A DNA stretch of 64,000 bases, taken from NCBI RefSeq assembly GCF_963082655.1, contig NC_081552.1, positions 57,268,561-57,332,560 on the forward strand, given 5' to 3'. Made by a program: the position numbers and the translations under genes. Numbering within the stretch: position 1 is the first letter of the stretch; each line of letters opens with the position of its first letter. Positions 45,983 to 56,992 of the stretch are shown one piece after another. The DNA is from Stomoxys calcitrans. Its lineage: Eukaryota > Arthropoda > Insecta > Diptera > Muscidae. Below the pieces are notes generated by a model that worked only from the letters and a program-made list of their open reading frames with translations, searched no databases and was not told where the DNA came from.

Positions 45983-47075
45983 CAAGTAAAAAGGCGTTAA
46001 GTTTGGCCGGGCCGAACTTTGGATACCCACCACCTCGGGTATATATATAAACCACCTTTCGTCAAATCCGGGGAAAAATGTATACCTTATGACCCCTAGC
46101 AGCTTTATAGAAATATGTTCCGATTTGGACCAAATACTAATAAGTACATGTCATTGTTCAATTGTGTAAAACAAAATTTTGCTCTTTTTAGTAGCTGTAT
46201 CTAAAAATAAACCGCTCTGAACCATAAACGACACGGAAGTTATATCGAAAGTTTTATCACAACTCACTGTCCCAAATTTCTGCGACATCGGACAATAAAT
46301 GCGCCTTTTGTGGGCTCAAAACCTTAAATCGAGAGATCGGTCTATATGGCAGCTATATCTGAGCCAAATTGACAAAGGATGTCGAAGGGCCTAAGACAAC
46401 TCACTGTCCCAAATTTCAGCAAAATCGGATAATAAATGTGGCTTTTATGGGTCTAAGACCCTAAATCGGAGGATCGGTCTATATGGCAGCTATATCCAAA
46501 ACTGGACCGATCTGGGCCAAATTGGGGAAGGATGTCAAAGGACGTAAGACAACTCACTGTCCCAAATTTCAGCAAAATCGGATAATAAATGTGGCTTTTA
46601 TGGGTCTAAGACCCTAAATCGGAGGATCGGTATATATGGCAGCTATATCCAAATCTGGACCGATCTGGGCCAAATTGGCGAAGGATGTCGAAGGGCCTAA
46701 GACAACTCACTGTCCGAAATTTCAGCAAAATCGGATAATAAATGTGGCTTTTATGGGTCTAAGACCCTAAATCGGAGGATCGGTCTATATGGGGGCTATA
46801 TCTAGATATAGTCCGATTTGGCCCATCTTCGAACTTAACCTGCTTATGGACAAAAAAAGAATCTGTGCAAAGTTTCAGCTCAATATCTCAATTTTTGAAG
46901 ACTGTAGCGTGATTTCAACAGACAGACGGACAGACGGACGGACATGTCTAGATCGTCTTAGATTTTTACGCTGATCAAGAATATATATACCTATAGGGTC
47001 GGAAATGGATATTTCGATGTGTTGCAAACGGAATGACAAAATGAATATACCCCCATCCTTCGGTGGTGGGTATAA
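45983..47075 (-). mobile_element. HINE subtype B nested in mariner
   Basis: CAAGTAAAAAGGCGTTAAG at the left with a one-mismatch palindrome (TTTGGCCGGGCCGAA), GGTGGTGGGTATAA at the right. Monomer anchors CGGTCTATAT at 46338, 46475, 46628 and 46781 are 137, 153 and 153 bp apart. The last monomers (about 46410-46790) are almost identical. Removal restores GGAGATGAA|AAATGGATT, i.e. GDE-KWI of the transposase, so the boundaries are exact. Confidence 0.9.
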
Positions 47076-47642
47076 AAATGGATTGTTTACAACAACGTTA
47101 GTCGAAAACGATCATGGTCCAAGCATGGTGAACCAGCTCAAACCACTTCAAAGGCTGATATCCACCAAAAGAAGGTTATGCTGTCTGTTTGGTGGGATTG
47201 GAAGGGTGTGGTATATTTTGAGCTGCTTCCAAGGAACCAAACGATTAATTCGGATGTTTACTGTCAACAATTGGACAAATTGAATACAGCCATCAAGGAG
47301 AAGCGACCAGAATTGGTCAATCGTAAAGGTGTCATATTCCACCAGGACAACGCTAGACCGCACACATCTTTGGTCACTCGCCAAAAACTGAGTGAGCTTG
47401 GCTGGGAACTTTTGATGCATCCACCATATAGCCCTGACCTTGCTCCATCAGACTACCATTTATTTCAAACTTTGCAGAACTCCTTAAATGGTACAACTTT
47501 CGGCAATGATGAGGCTATAAAATCGCACTTGGTTCAGTTTTTAGCAGATAAAGGCCAGAAGTTGTATGAGCGTGAAATACTAAATTTGCCAGGAAGATGG
47601 CAAAAGGTTATCGAACAAAATGGCAATTATATATTTGATTAA
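47076..47642 (+). pseudogene. mariner transposase, catalytic C-terminal segment
   Basis: 188 codons fully open to the stop. Motifs: KWIVYNN, MLSVWWDWKGVVYFELLP, FHQDNARPH (second Asp) and HPPYSPDLAPSDYHLF (third Asp). There are 34 residues between the second and third Asp, the DD34D signature of mariner. The absence of stops suggests recent insertion, but lack of the N-terminal DNA-binding region and the HINE split make it non-functional. Confidence 0.9.
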
Positions 47643-47719
47643 AGTTCATTCTAAGTTTTATTAAAAATGCATTTTCTTTCTTTTAAAAAATACGCAATTA
47701 CTTTTTAGGCAACCCAATA

Positions 47720-48161
47720 CCTTACACACTCCAGGGACACTGGAATCTGTAGATATGCCTCTAGCCGAAGGGCAACGAATGATAGATGACCACAAAGAGG
47801 GGGCTGTGAGCATTCCAAAACTATGAGGCCTTATCTAGACTTGAAGAGGTCTACTGCTTTGCTGTCATTGGCTAGAACAGACGTCTCAATCATTGTGTCC
47901 GTTATGACAGATCACGGTCTAATCGGAAAACATGCTGACAGACTGAAGTTTGTCAGCAACGACTTTTGCAAAAGCTGTAGGGACATCGAGGAAGAAGAGA
48001 CTATAGAACACCTTCTGTGTGTGTGTCCCGCACCAGCAGTTAGAAGGAGTTCCACTTTAGGTTCTCATTTCTTTGAGAACCTGTCTGATTTAACGGATGT
48101 GAACATTCGCAAGTTATTGGGCTTTTTAAAGCGATCTGGATGGTTAAACGGTAGGAACTAG
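47720..48161 (+). pseudogene. C-terminal Cys/His region of retrotransposon ORF2
   Basis: Continues the RNase H frame (TLHTPGTLESVDMPLAEGQR) to a stop at about 47824, then from 47823 in another frame. The 112-codon frame has VMTDHGLIGKHADRLKFVSN and FCKSCRDIEEEETIEHLLCV, then CPAPAVRR, a C-x2-C-x8-H-x3-C arrangement typical of the C-terminus of these elements, ending WLNGRN. Confidence 0.7.
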
Positions 48162-48255
48162 AAGGCATATTTCTTCTTCTATTCCTGTGATATCACAATG
48201 GACGAAAACGTCTAAGTGAGTCTGATGGCAGACTGCCACTTTAACCTAACCTAAA
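48162..48255 (+). other. Retrotransposon 3' UTR end
   Basis: CGTCTAAGTGAGTCTGATGG, TGCCACTTTAACC and terminal AACCTAACCTAA form the 3' end. The AACCTAACC tail instead of poly-A recurs at 23713-23724 and in reverse at 30091-30100. Confidence 0.65.
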
Positions 48256-50205
48256 TTTGTTCTTTTTCAGTGTATGTTTTTTTAACTGCAACTGAATTAT
48301 TTTTCACAGTGTATCTTGTCTTGTCCCAACCGATCGTGGAACGTACATATCTATATAGTGAATTGTACCATATACCTTAATTAAACTTTATTCAAGCAGG
48401 CAGTGATTTCCCGAAAAAGTGAATGGTCCTCATACTTGTTTACAACTTCTTCTCAAAAATGATCAAAACAAGTTACCGTAGTGCCACCAACAAATATCAC
48501 AGCCAAATGCAGTGATATTCACAGCAGCCATACTCAACGACTGCAAGCATCGGAAGCGAAGCCAAGTCGAAGCGGAGGAAGCCAAGAAAATATCGGTGAG
48601 TAGAGTGAACAAGTGCTTAGTGACATAGACAAAGACAAAAGTGACATTGTTCGCGCGCCGTGTGATATTCGTTAAACTTTGCCGTGTTACCCCCGTCAAC
48701 AGTGAACTTTCGTGGTCACTGCACCGTAAACGCTTCGACAAACTTTGCCGTTTGAGCTCCGTACACAGTGAACTTTCGTGGTCACTGCACCGTAAAAGCT
48801 ACGTTAAACCTTGCCGTATGAGCCCCGTACACAGTGAACTTTCGGGGTCACTGCACCGTAAAAGCTTCGCTAAACTCGCCGTGTGAGCCCCGTACACAGT
48901 GAACTTTCGCGATCACTGCACCGTAAACGCTTCGATAAACTTTGCCGTTTGAGCCCCGTAAACAGCGAACTTTCGTGGTCACTGAAATGTAAATGCTTTG
49001 GTAAACTTTGTCGTGTGAGCCCCGTACACAGAGAACTTTCGTGGTCACTACAACGTAAAAGCTTTGGTAAGCTTTGCCGTGTGAGCCCCGTAACAGTGAA
49101 CTTTCGTGGTCACTGCAACGTAAAAGCTTTGGTAAACTTTGCTGTGTGAGCCCCGTACACAGTGAACTTTCGTGGTCACTGCAACGTAAATGCCTTGATA
49201 GACTTTGCCGTTTGATCGTGGTCACTGCAACGTAAATGCTTTGTTAAACTTTGCCGTTTGAGCCCCGTAAACAGTGAACTTTCGTGGTCACTGCACCGTA
49301 AACGCTTCGACAAACTAAGCCGTTTGAGCTCCGTAAACAGTGAACTTTCGTGGTCACTGCAACGTAAAAGCTGCGCTACACTTTGCCGTTTGACCCCCTT
49401 ACACAGTGAACTTTCGTGGTCACTGTAGCGTAAAATCTACGTTACACTTTGCCCCGGTATTCGTACGTTCTCCGCATCGTATCACCGCCTATTTATTTCT
49501 TCCCAGGACCGTGTCCTTCTAGAGCACAGACAAGACAGCCCCGACCGTTCGTACTCCGGCTCAATAACCGACGGAACCTGACCTCGACTTTCTCGACGGC
49601 TAACCCTGACGAACCCCGCAACGCCACCGTTCCGCCTGGAAGTGCTGACTCCGGCTGCCACGTAACCAAACCACTGGCCGTTGAGCTCAACCTAGCCTAC
49701 ACCTACAAGGATAGGAAGTACTGTACCAGGTCTTCCACTTCGTCCTCCTGCACCACTCAGTATTGACCCGCGCTGCTGCCCAAATCACCGCTCGGGAGTG
49801 CCGTTCCCGAATTCCACTGTACCGCAGGCAATAACCGCCGCACAGCCAAGTCCCGTGAACTGAGCGTCTTTGTTCGGAAAGTCCCGTCCTAGGTCTTCAC
49901 CCACACGGTGTAGCTGCGGGCTAACACATCTCGGAGATTGGAGGACTGTTCCAGGTCTCCACCGACATTAACCAACCACTACCCACTTTGGCCTGCATTT
50001 CCGAGTACCGTCCCAGGACTCGGCGTTAAGTATTCGCCTTTATACACTAACTATTGTTACAGCCCAAATTCAAATAAACAGATTGTGAAATCCCAAACAA
50101 ACTCAGTGTTCTCTACTCAAGTCTCGGCAAATATAAATTTCTGTGACAGACCCTTTCCCCACAAGTTATACCCTGGCACACGAGGGGAAACCTGTCGTTA
50201 CAATA
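48256..50205. other. Unclassified segment with minisatellite and GC-rich part
   Basis: Left part (48256-48654) is unassigned. The minisatellite occupies 48655-49453. 49454-50070 is GC-richer and enriched in CCAGGTCTTCCAC/CCAGGACTCGG-type motifs, and AATAAACAGATTG at about 50078 looks like a polyadenylation context. The whole could be a leader or LTR of an unrecognised retrotransposon; I could not find matching terminal repeats. Confidence 0.35.
48655..49453. repeat. 66-bp minisatellite, about 12 units
   Basis: The GAACTTTCG landmark occurs at 48703, 48770, 48836, 48901, 48967, 49033, 49098, 49164, 49276, 49342 and 49408: steps of 65-67 bp plus one of 112 where a unit is partly deleted. The unit includes CAGTGAACTTTCGTGGTCAC and AAAGCTTCG..AAACTTTGCC. 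66 bp equals 22 codons, so frames stay open on both strands (48641-48886, 48883-49149 plus; 48848-49225 minus). I regard these as by-products. Confidence 0.85.
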
Positions 50206-52106
50206 CGTCTTATTTGAGTCCCATATTGCCAAGGTCGGTAAATATGTCTGATTTAGGGGTGTTTTGGGGTTGGGGTGGTCCCCCCAACACTTAGTCCGAC
50301 AATTGGATAGCATATCATTTTCTACTCTTAAATACTTTTCATTTGAGTCCCATATTGTCATGATTGGTCTATATATATATTTGGTAGGTTTTGGGGGTGT
50401 GGCTGCCCCCTAGTCACCCCATCCGAAATTTAGATACCAAATTTTTATTTTTAGGGTACGTTTTAGAGAGCACACTAAATTTTGCTTAAATTCCGACACC
50501 CATCACCGAGATCTGGCGTTTCTGAAAATTAGGGTAAGGGGGAGGGTTTAACAATATAAGTGTCTTTATCTGAATCCCATGTGATCTTTATTGGTCTACA
50601 AATTTAAGTTTGGATGTAAGGCGTACTCCATTCTTAAAATACTTAATTTCAGCCCGATATTCTCATGATGTCTGATTTAGGGGTGTTTTCGTAGGTGAGA
50701 CACTTGGCCCTGAAAAAATATCAGCATCGTGTTCTTCTCTCAAATACCATTTATTTAAACCCCATATTGCCATTGGTTTAGGGAAGTTTACAGGATGAAG
50801 CGTCCTCCAAACACATGGCCCCAAAATAGGTTATCAAATTTGTTTTCTAATCTCAAATGTTTTTCATTTGAGCCACATATTGGCATAGTCGAAAAATGTT
50901 TACCCTTTGGGGGGTGTTTTGGGGATGGAGTGATGCCCTAGATACATGGTCCTACATTTGCAAAATGTATTCTTCTCCCAAATTCCTTTATTTGAGCCCC
51001 ATATTGCGATGATCAGTAAAAAATTGCTGTTTGTGGGGTATTTTGGGAAAGGGGAAGACCTCCAGAAAATTTTTCACGAATGTGGGTATCAATTCTTGCT
51101 CTACCCCCCAATACCTTTTATTTAAGCCTCATATTGACATGGTCGGTAAATATGCCCGGTTTAGGGGTGTTTTGGGGATTGAGTTGAACCCCATATTGGC
51201 AATGGCCTCAAAATTGGATATCAAATTCGTTTTCTAATCTCATTTAAACTCCTCATTGCAAAAGTCAGCACATATATCCAGTTTGGGGTATTGGCCCTAA
51301 AAACTATAAATATTTAGTTCCACTTTCTTTAAGACCCAAATTGTCTTGGTGAGCAAATATTTATATCTATTTGGGGGTTGTTATGGTGGTGGGACGTCCT
51401 CTAGACAGTTGGTCCCAAATGCCTTAAATTTGAACCCTATATTTCCATAGTCAGCAAAAATGACCGGCTTGGGGTTTGTTTTGGAGGAAGAGCGGCCACT
51501 CAGTGTGTTGGCCTTAAAAATACATTACGGATTCGTATTCTACTCTAAAAACCCTCTTATTTGAGCCTCATATTGCAAAAGTCAGCAAATACTTCCTATT
51601 TGGGTGGTGTTGTTGGGGTGGGGTGGCCCCATAGCCACTTTTTCCGAATATTGATATCAGATTCGTGCTTTAATCCCAAAGACCCGATATTTGATCCCCA
51701 TATTACTATCGTCGTAAATTTGTCCCCTTTGGGGGATGTTTTTGGAAAGAGGCGGCCCCCCAAACACTTGATCCCCCCATATTTGGATATCAGATTCTAC
51801 ATTCAAATACCTTTTATTTAAGCCCCATATTCCCATGGTCAGTAAATAAGTCCGGTTTTGTGGGGTATTTTGGGAAAGGGGTAGACTTTCAGAAAATTTG
51901 TCCCGAATGTGGGTATCAATTCTTGCTCTACCCCCCAATACCTTTCGTTTGAGTCCCATATTGCCATGGTCGGAAATATGTCCGATTTAGGGGTGTTTTC
52001 GGGGTTGGGGTGGTCTCCCCAACACTTGGTCCGACAATTGGATATCAGATACGTTTTTTAATCTTAAATACCTTTCATTTGAATCCCATATTGTCGTGAT
52101 TGGTCT
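50206..52106 (+). mobile_element. Long element of ~130-bp monomers (family D), no terminal ends
   Basis: Diverged monomers (ATTTGAGTCCCATATTGCCA, GGGGTGTTTTGGGG, GGATATCAAATTCG) in plus orientation without the CTAGCTG end or the CAAACAAA end. A copy of the GAGATCTGGCGTTTCTGAAA block (about 50509) matches the corresponding block near 25970 in reverse. Confidence 0.6.
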
Positions 52107-52225
52107 TTTGACATTTCAATTTACGGCATTTGCCACTGAAGGTAGTTTCGTTGGGGGGAGTTTTTTGTTGTTGTGCTAATGACGCTGCCTCTTAATTGTA
52201 CCATGGGTCTGAACATAATATAAAA

Positions 52226-53546
52226 CAAGTAAAAGCGTGCTAAGTTCGGCCGGGCCGAATCTTATATACCCTCCACCATGGATCGCATTTGTCGAGTTCT
52301 TTTCCCGGCATCTCTTCTTAGGCAAAAAAAAAGGATATAAGAAAAGATTTGCTCTGCTATTAGAGCGATATTAAGATATGGTCCGGTTTGGACCACAGTT
52401 AAATTATATTTACGTTGGAGACCTGTGTAAAATGGCAGCCAATTCGAATAAGAATTGCGCTCTTTGTGGGCTCAAGAAGTAAAATAGAGAGATCGATTTA
52501 TATGGGAGCAGCATCGGGCTATAGACCGATTCTGACCATAATAAAGACGTATGTTAATGGTCATGAGAGAATCCATCGTGCAAAATTTCAGGCAAATCGG
52601 ATAATAATTGCGACCGCTAGAGGCTCAAGAAGTCAAGTCCCCAGATCTGTTTATATGACAGCTATATCAGGTAATGAACCGATTTGAACCATATTTGGTA
52701 CAGTTGTTGGATATCATAACAAAATACTACGTGCCAAAATTCAAATTGGATAAGAATTGCGCCCTCTAGAAGCTCAAGAAGTCAAGACCCAAGATGGGTT
52801 TATATTACAGCTATATAAGGTTATGGACCGATTTGAACCATACTTGGCACAGTTGTTGGATATCATAACAAAACACGTCGTGCAAAATTTCATTCCAATC
52901 GGATAAGAATTGCGCACTCTAGAGGCTCAAGAAGTCAAGACCCCAGATCTGTTTATATGGCAGCTATATCAGGTTATAGACCGATTTGAACCATACTTAG
53001 CATAGTTGTTGGATATCATAACAAAACACGTCGTGCAAAATTTCATTCCAATCGGATAAGAATTGCGCACTCTAGAGGCTCAAGAAGTCAAGACCCCAGA
53101 TCGGTTTATATGGCAGCTATATCAGGTTATGGACCGATTTGAACCATACTTGGCACAGTTGTTGGATATCATAAGAAAACACGTCGTGCAAAATTTCATC
53201 CCAATCCGATAAGAATTGCGCACTCTAGAGGCTCAAGAAGTCAAGACCCAAGATCGGTTTATATGGCAGCTATATCAAAACATGGACCGATATGGCCTAT
53301 TTACAATACCAACCGACCTACACTAATAAGAAGTATTTGTGCAAAATTTCAAGCGGCTAGCTTTACTCCTTCGGAAGTTAGCGTGCTTTCGATAGACAGA
53401 CGGACGGACGGACATGGCTAGATCGACATAAAATTTCACGACGATCAAGAATATATATACTTTATGGGGTCTCAGACGAATATTTCGAGTAGTTACAATC
53501 AGAATGACGAAATTAGTATACCCCCATCTTATGGTGGAGGGTATAA
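52226..53546 (-). mobile_element. HINE subtype A, well preserved
   Basis: CAAGTAAAAGCGTGCTAAG, intact palindrome and ATATACCCTCCACCATGG at the left, ATGGTGGAGGGTATAA at the right. The monomers are 153-bp type and several are highly similar (GTTGTTGGATATCATAACAA recurs). The GACAGACGGACGGACGG tract is near 53394. The preservation of both ends suggests a young copy. Confidence 0.85.
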
Positions 53547-53697
53547 AAAGGAACAAAATATGAAAAAAAAATTTAAATCCACCAAGAATTTGAAGTGCTA
53601 GTGGGATTTAGAAACAACGTTGGAGTTGGACAATTCCATCAGTTGGGCATGTGAGTCAACCTTCTTAATTCAACCATGAAGGTGATTGACGTTTTCT
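53547..53697. other. Spacer
   Basis: No recognised feature between a HINE and the GGTGGTCTCA-type repeat. Confidence 0.4.
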
Positions 53698-53859
53698 CAA
53701 CACACACAAGAAAATGTTGTGCGTGCGTGTACACTTGTGCGTACATGAGCAGAGAAATGCGAGAAAGAATATAACAACAAAAAGAATGCAAACAAAAATC
53801 TGACATATTAATAACGTCAAACCTGGCCGGCTATTAACAGCTGTTCTTGTGAGACCATT
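53698..53859 (+). repeat. Partial copy of ~232-bp MITE-like repeat
   Basis: Matches the right two thirds of the 54086-54317 copy (GTGCGTACATGAGC, AACGTCAAACCTGGCCGGCT), ending in TGAGACCATT where the intact copy has TGAGACCACC. The left end is missing. Confidence 0.6.
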
Positions 53860-54085
53860 TTTTTAAATCTGCCATGGTGCATCGTGAGGCTTATGTAGAA
53901 TATCTGTCGTCAGGATTGCCATATGTTTTTCAGAAATAAGTGTGGCCACTCACAAAAATCCTCTATTGTGAATGGCACAGTAAAATTTAAACCAACATTT
54001 GCGTGCATAAATCTTAAAACATTTTATTTTATTTTATTCGTTTGGGCATGTTTTGCAAATTTTATATCATGGCGAAACAATTAAA

Positions 54086-54317
54086 GGTGGTCTCATTTGT
54101 ACAACAACCACAAATCATATGATGCAATCCGCCATCTTTCCATCAAGCTGATAGCCAACACACAAAGAAATTTGTGTGCGTTTGTGTATACGAGTGCGTA
54201 CATGAGCTGTGAATAAGTGAGAAAGAAGATGACAACAAAGAGAATGCAAACAAAAATCTGACTTCTTAATACCGTCAAACCTGGCCGGCTGGTAACAGCG
54301 GTTCGCGTGAGACCACC
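54086..54317 (+). repeat. MITE-like repeat with GGTGGTCTCA terminal inverted repeats
   Basis: 232 bp bounded by a perfect 10-bp inverted repeat (GGTGGTCTCA ... TGAGACCACC). It contains ATATGATGCAATCCGCCATC and CAAACCTGGCCGGCTGGTAA. No coding potential is apparent. Flanking CATGGCGAAACAATTAAA is shared with the inverted copy, so the duplicated unit is larger than the TIR-bounded part. Confidence 0.65.
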
Positions 54318-54329
54318 TTTTTAAACTTG

Positions 54330-54853
54330 TCCAAATTACAGAAAGATGTCTAGGGGCCTAACACAACTCACTGTATCAAATTTTGACAAAATCATACAAT
54401 AAATGCGCCTTTTATGGCCCCAACACCTTAAATCGGCAGATCGGTCTATATGGCAGCTTTTTTCAAATCTGGACCGATTTGCGCCAAATTGAAGAAGGAT
54501 GTCGAAGGACCTAACACAACTCATTGTCCCAAATTTCAGCAGAATCGGATTAAAAATTTGGCTTTTATGAGCCTAAGACCTTAAAACGGCGGATCGGTCT
54601 ATATAGGGGCTATATTAAGATATAGTCCGATATAAGCCATCTTTGAACTTAACCTGCTTATGGACAAAAATAAAGATTCTATGCAAAGTTTCTGTGATTT
54701 CAACAAACAGATGGACGGACATGTCTAGATCGTCTTAGATTTTTAAGCTGATCAAGATTATATGTACTTTATAGGGTCGGAAATGGATATTTCGATGTGT
54801 TGCAAACGGAATGACAAAATTAATATACCCCCATTCCTCAGTGGTGGGTATAA
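54330..54853 (-). mobile_element. HINE subtype B, left end missing
   Basis: Starts inside a monomer (TCCAAATTACAGAAAGATG) right after the GGTGGTCTCA repeat, has about two monomers, a reduced GACGGACATG tract and the right end CTCAGTGGTGGGTATAA. Confidence 0.65.
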
Positions 54854-55035
54854 CAAATGGAATCGTCCATTGACGTTTACTTTTTTTGGCGGGTGACATT
54901 CTTCATCTACCTCGAGGCACCACCGCCACCGGATAATTATAAGCACCACATAGGCTGGAACTTTGAGCTCCATTGTAGTGTAGTGTTCATTATTGCCACG
55001 AAAAGCTTAGCTGTAAGCCAAGGCGGATTTAAAAA

Positions 55036-55254
55036 GGTGGTCTCACGCAAACAGCCGGCCAGGTTCGACGATATTAAGATGTCAGATTTTTTTTGCATTT
55101 TCTTTGTTGTCATCTTCTTTCTCGCATATTCTCAGCTCATGTACGTACTCATATACACACACGCACACAAATTTCTTTGTGTTTGGCTATCAGCTTGATG
55201 AAAGATGGCGGATTGCACCATATGATTTGTGGTTGTTGTACAAATGAGACCATA
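55036..55254 (-). repeat. Inverted copy of the GGTGGTCTCA repeat
   Basis: Reverse complement of the 54086-54317 unit, from GGTGGTCTCACGC (left) to AAATGAGACCATA. The flank TTTAATTGTTTCGCCATGG mirrors the left flank of the other copy. Together they form an inverted pair about 0.7 kb apart, with a HINE in the spacer. Confidence 0.65.
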
Positions 55255-55262
55255 TTTAATTG

Positions 55263-55760
55263 TTTCGCCATGGCTGTAGGCTATCGGGCGCAACCACATG
55301 TTGCGGATAGTGGAGTGCTCCATACGGATTAGCTGCAACCACAGTCGCGGATAATCAGCGGCAACGAATGAAGAGTCTCGGCGAGAAGCCGGACGGCACC
55401 GGCTCTTGCATAAATACTGATTGACAATGATGCTCATTATGACAAGACGAATTATTGGCGCCTTTAAATAACCAGTGATCATCTTGTTCCATCTGCGATT
55501 CCAGCACGGGTTTGCTCATCTATGGAGCTTGACGAGGATCGCCACCTCCACGTACAGACATGTGGCTACAACAACAGCAACCTTGACGCACAAAGGAACA
55601 ATTTGTACTTTTGGAGCTACTAGAAGCACTTATTTGTATCCAAATTTGCTGAAGTACTCTTAAGAGAGATAAAGGACTTCATCGGGTCAGTCCAGTGCGT
55701 ACAACAAACCGGCTGTCATGGGATTGTCGTAAATAGTTGTATACAACCTTTTTAGGCCCC
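55263..55760 (-). repeat. Non-LTR retrotransposon 5'-leader-like fragment
   Basis: Contains GACGAGGATCGCCACCTCCA and ACCGGCTCTTGCATAAATAC, which recur inverted at about 58740-58930, and GGGTCAGTCCAGTGCGTACA..ACCGGCTGTCATGGG, which resembles the leader of the CR1-like element near 9560-9600. No coding part is attached. Confidence 0.5.
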
Positions 55761-56808
55761 TTTATGTCTATCATAGAATCCGTGGTGGGCACCTAAGGTT
55801 ATTAAATTCTGAAATTTTTATAATTTTTTAATTTCACATTGTGCTTAAAAATTCTCGCTCAAAAGTGACATTTTGACATTTGCTTCGCATTGTTGACAAC
55901 TGTTACGATATATTGTACATGGAACCATGTACGCTTTTGTTCGGCATGTCGTGCCATAAATTCTTCGTTTAAAATGAGGTACATAAATTGTCAACTTTTT
56001 TTTTTCGTTTGCAGAAGGACGAACGTTTGCGTTCGACGTCAACAAACAGGCTATAAAACACGGAAACTATTTCAATAACCACTCATAATGATGTATCATG
56101 TAAACTGAGCATATAACTACAACCCTGCTACAAGGCAAAATGACAAGCCACCATATGGCAACACTATATAGAGGCGCTCGAAATTCAAACAGCCCAAGCA
56201 AAGAACAACCATCAACATTCAATACAGTTCATGACGGCCACGAGAGAACAAGTTGCGCAGATCTTTAGAGAGAGAGTTTAATTCTGAGAATTAATAAGAC
56301 GTAAAAACGGCCAAAAATGTTGTAATTTGTCCAAAGAAAGTGTAAAACTAAATAATAAATGTCTATTGTGTAGGCTTTTTGCGAATATCGCGAAGCTAAA
56401 TGTGCATAAATATTATTTGTTGAAACGCCATAACAAATCAGCGTGTGTGCGTGTAGAGTTTTGCGAGCGATCTAAGTACGAGTGTGTGTGTGAGTAAAGT
56501 AAGCATCGAAACGAGGATAAAACGAATGAAGAAATGAATGCAATGACAAAATTAGCGAAACCATATATTTCAGTCAAAGTTTATTGGAGATGTTTTTACA
56601 ACGAATCAAACGGGATTTTTTTATGAAAGTATATAGCATAAAAATAGTTCAAAATTGGAACAAGAAACACATATAAAGAAAATGTAAAAAGAAAAACCGA
56701 ATAAAACAAAATCAAAAAAAAAAAATCATCCAAGCAAGCCTTATTTTGCTTTCAAATATTTTAAACAAAATATATTGAAATTTATTAAATATTTTCACTT
56801 TATTATAG
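55761..56808 (+). promoter_or_regulatory. Probable cyclin A upstream/5' UTR region
   Basis: Non-repetitive sequence rich in GTGTGTGCGTGTAG-type and A-rich stretches typical of fly leaders precedes the cyclin A exon. TTATTATAG at 56800-56808 could be a 3' splice acceptor, implying a 5' UTR intron. CAACATTCAATACAGTTCATG near 56214 has an initiator-like look. Neither the transcription start nor the splice can be settled from sequence alone. Confidence 0.3.
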
Positions 56809-56992
56809 AAAATCCTATCATACTTCCCCTCTACTGCGACGAATTAAAACCAATAACACCCTGTTCATCCGTGTGATTTGTGTCAGTTTGTAATTTTATG
56901 GTGCATATTAAACGCGTGTGACTGTGTGCGTTTTTATAACATAAAAAAGAAGGAACACAAAAAATAAAAAAAAAAAATTGCTTGAAATTACA

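Larger units (their letters stand above)
45703..47717 (+). mobile_element. mariner element (deleted), carrying a nested HINE
   Basis: TIRs (TTGGGTTGCCCAAAAAGTAA...; inverse at right) lie between TA dinucleotides (45701-45702, 47718-47719). Deleting it restores the host reading frame ELARLGA-TLHTPG. Without the HINE the element is about 0.92 kb, shorter than a full mariner (~1.3 kb), because the transposase N-terminal third is deleted. It is the likely parent type of the two MITEs in the window. Confidence 0.9.
41312..48255 (+). mobile_element. APE-RT-RNaseH non-LTR retrotransposon with nested insertions
   Basis: The order is a 5' leader, ORF1 (from 41517), APE (from about 42960), RT, RNase H, a C-terminal knuckle and a 3' UTR ending AACCTAACCTAA. 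A mariner (45703-47717), itself carrying a HINE (45983-47075), interrupts the RNase H region. The retrotransposon alone is therefore about 4.9 kb. Internal deletions, in-frame stops and a mutated RT active site show it is dead. It is related to, but distinct from, the 30-36 kb copy. Confidence 0.75.

Noticed and set aside
48641..49225. Minisatellite frames as a coding repeat protein
   Set aside because: Frames are open on both strands and are interrupted where the unit length varies by one or two bases, arguing against selection for coding.
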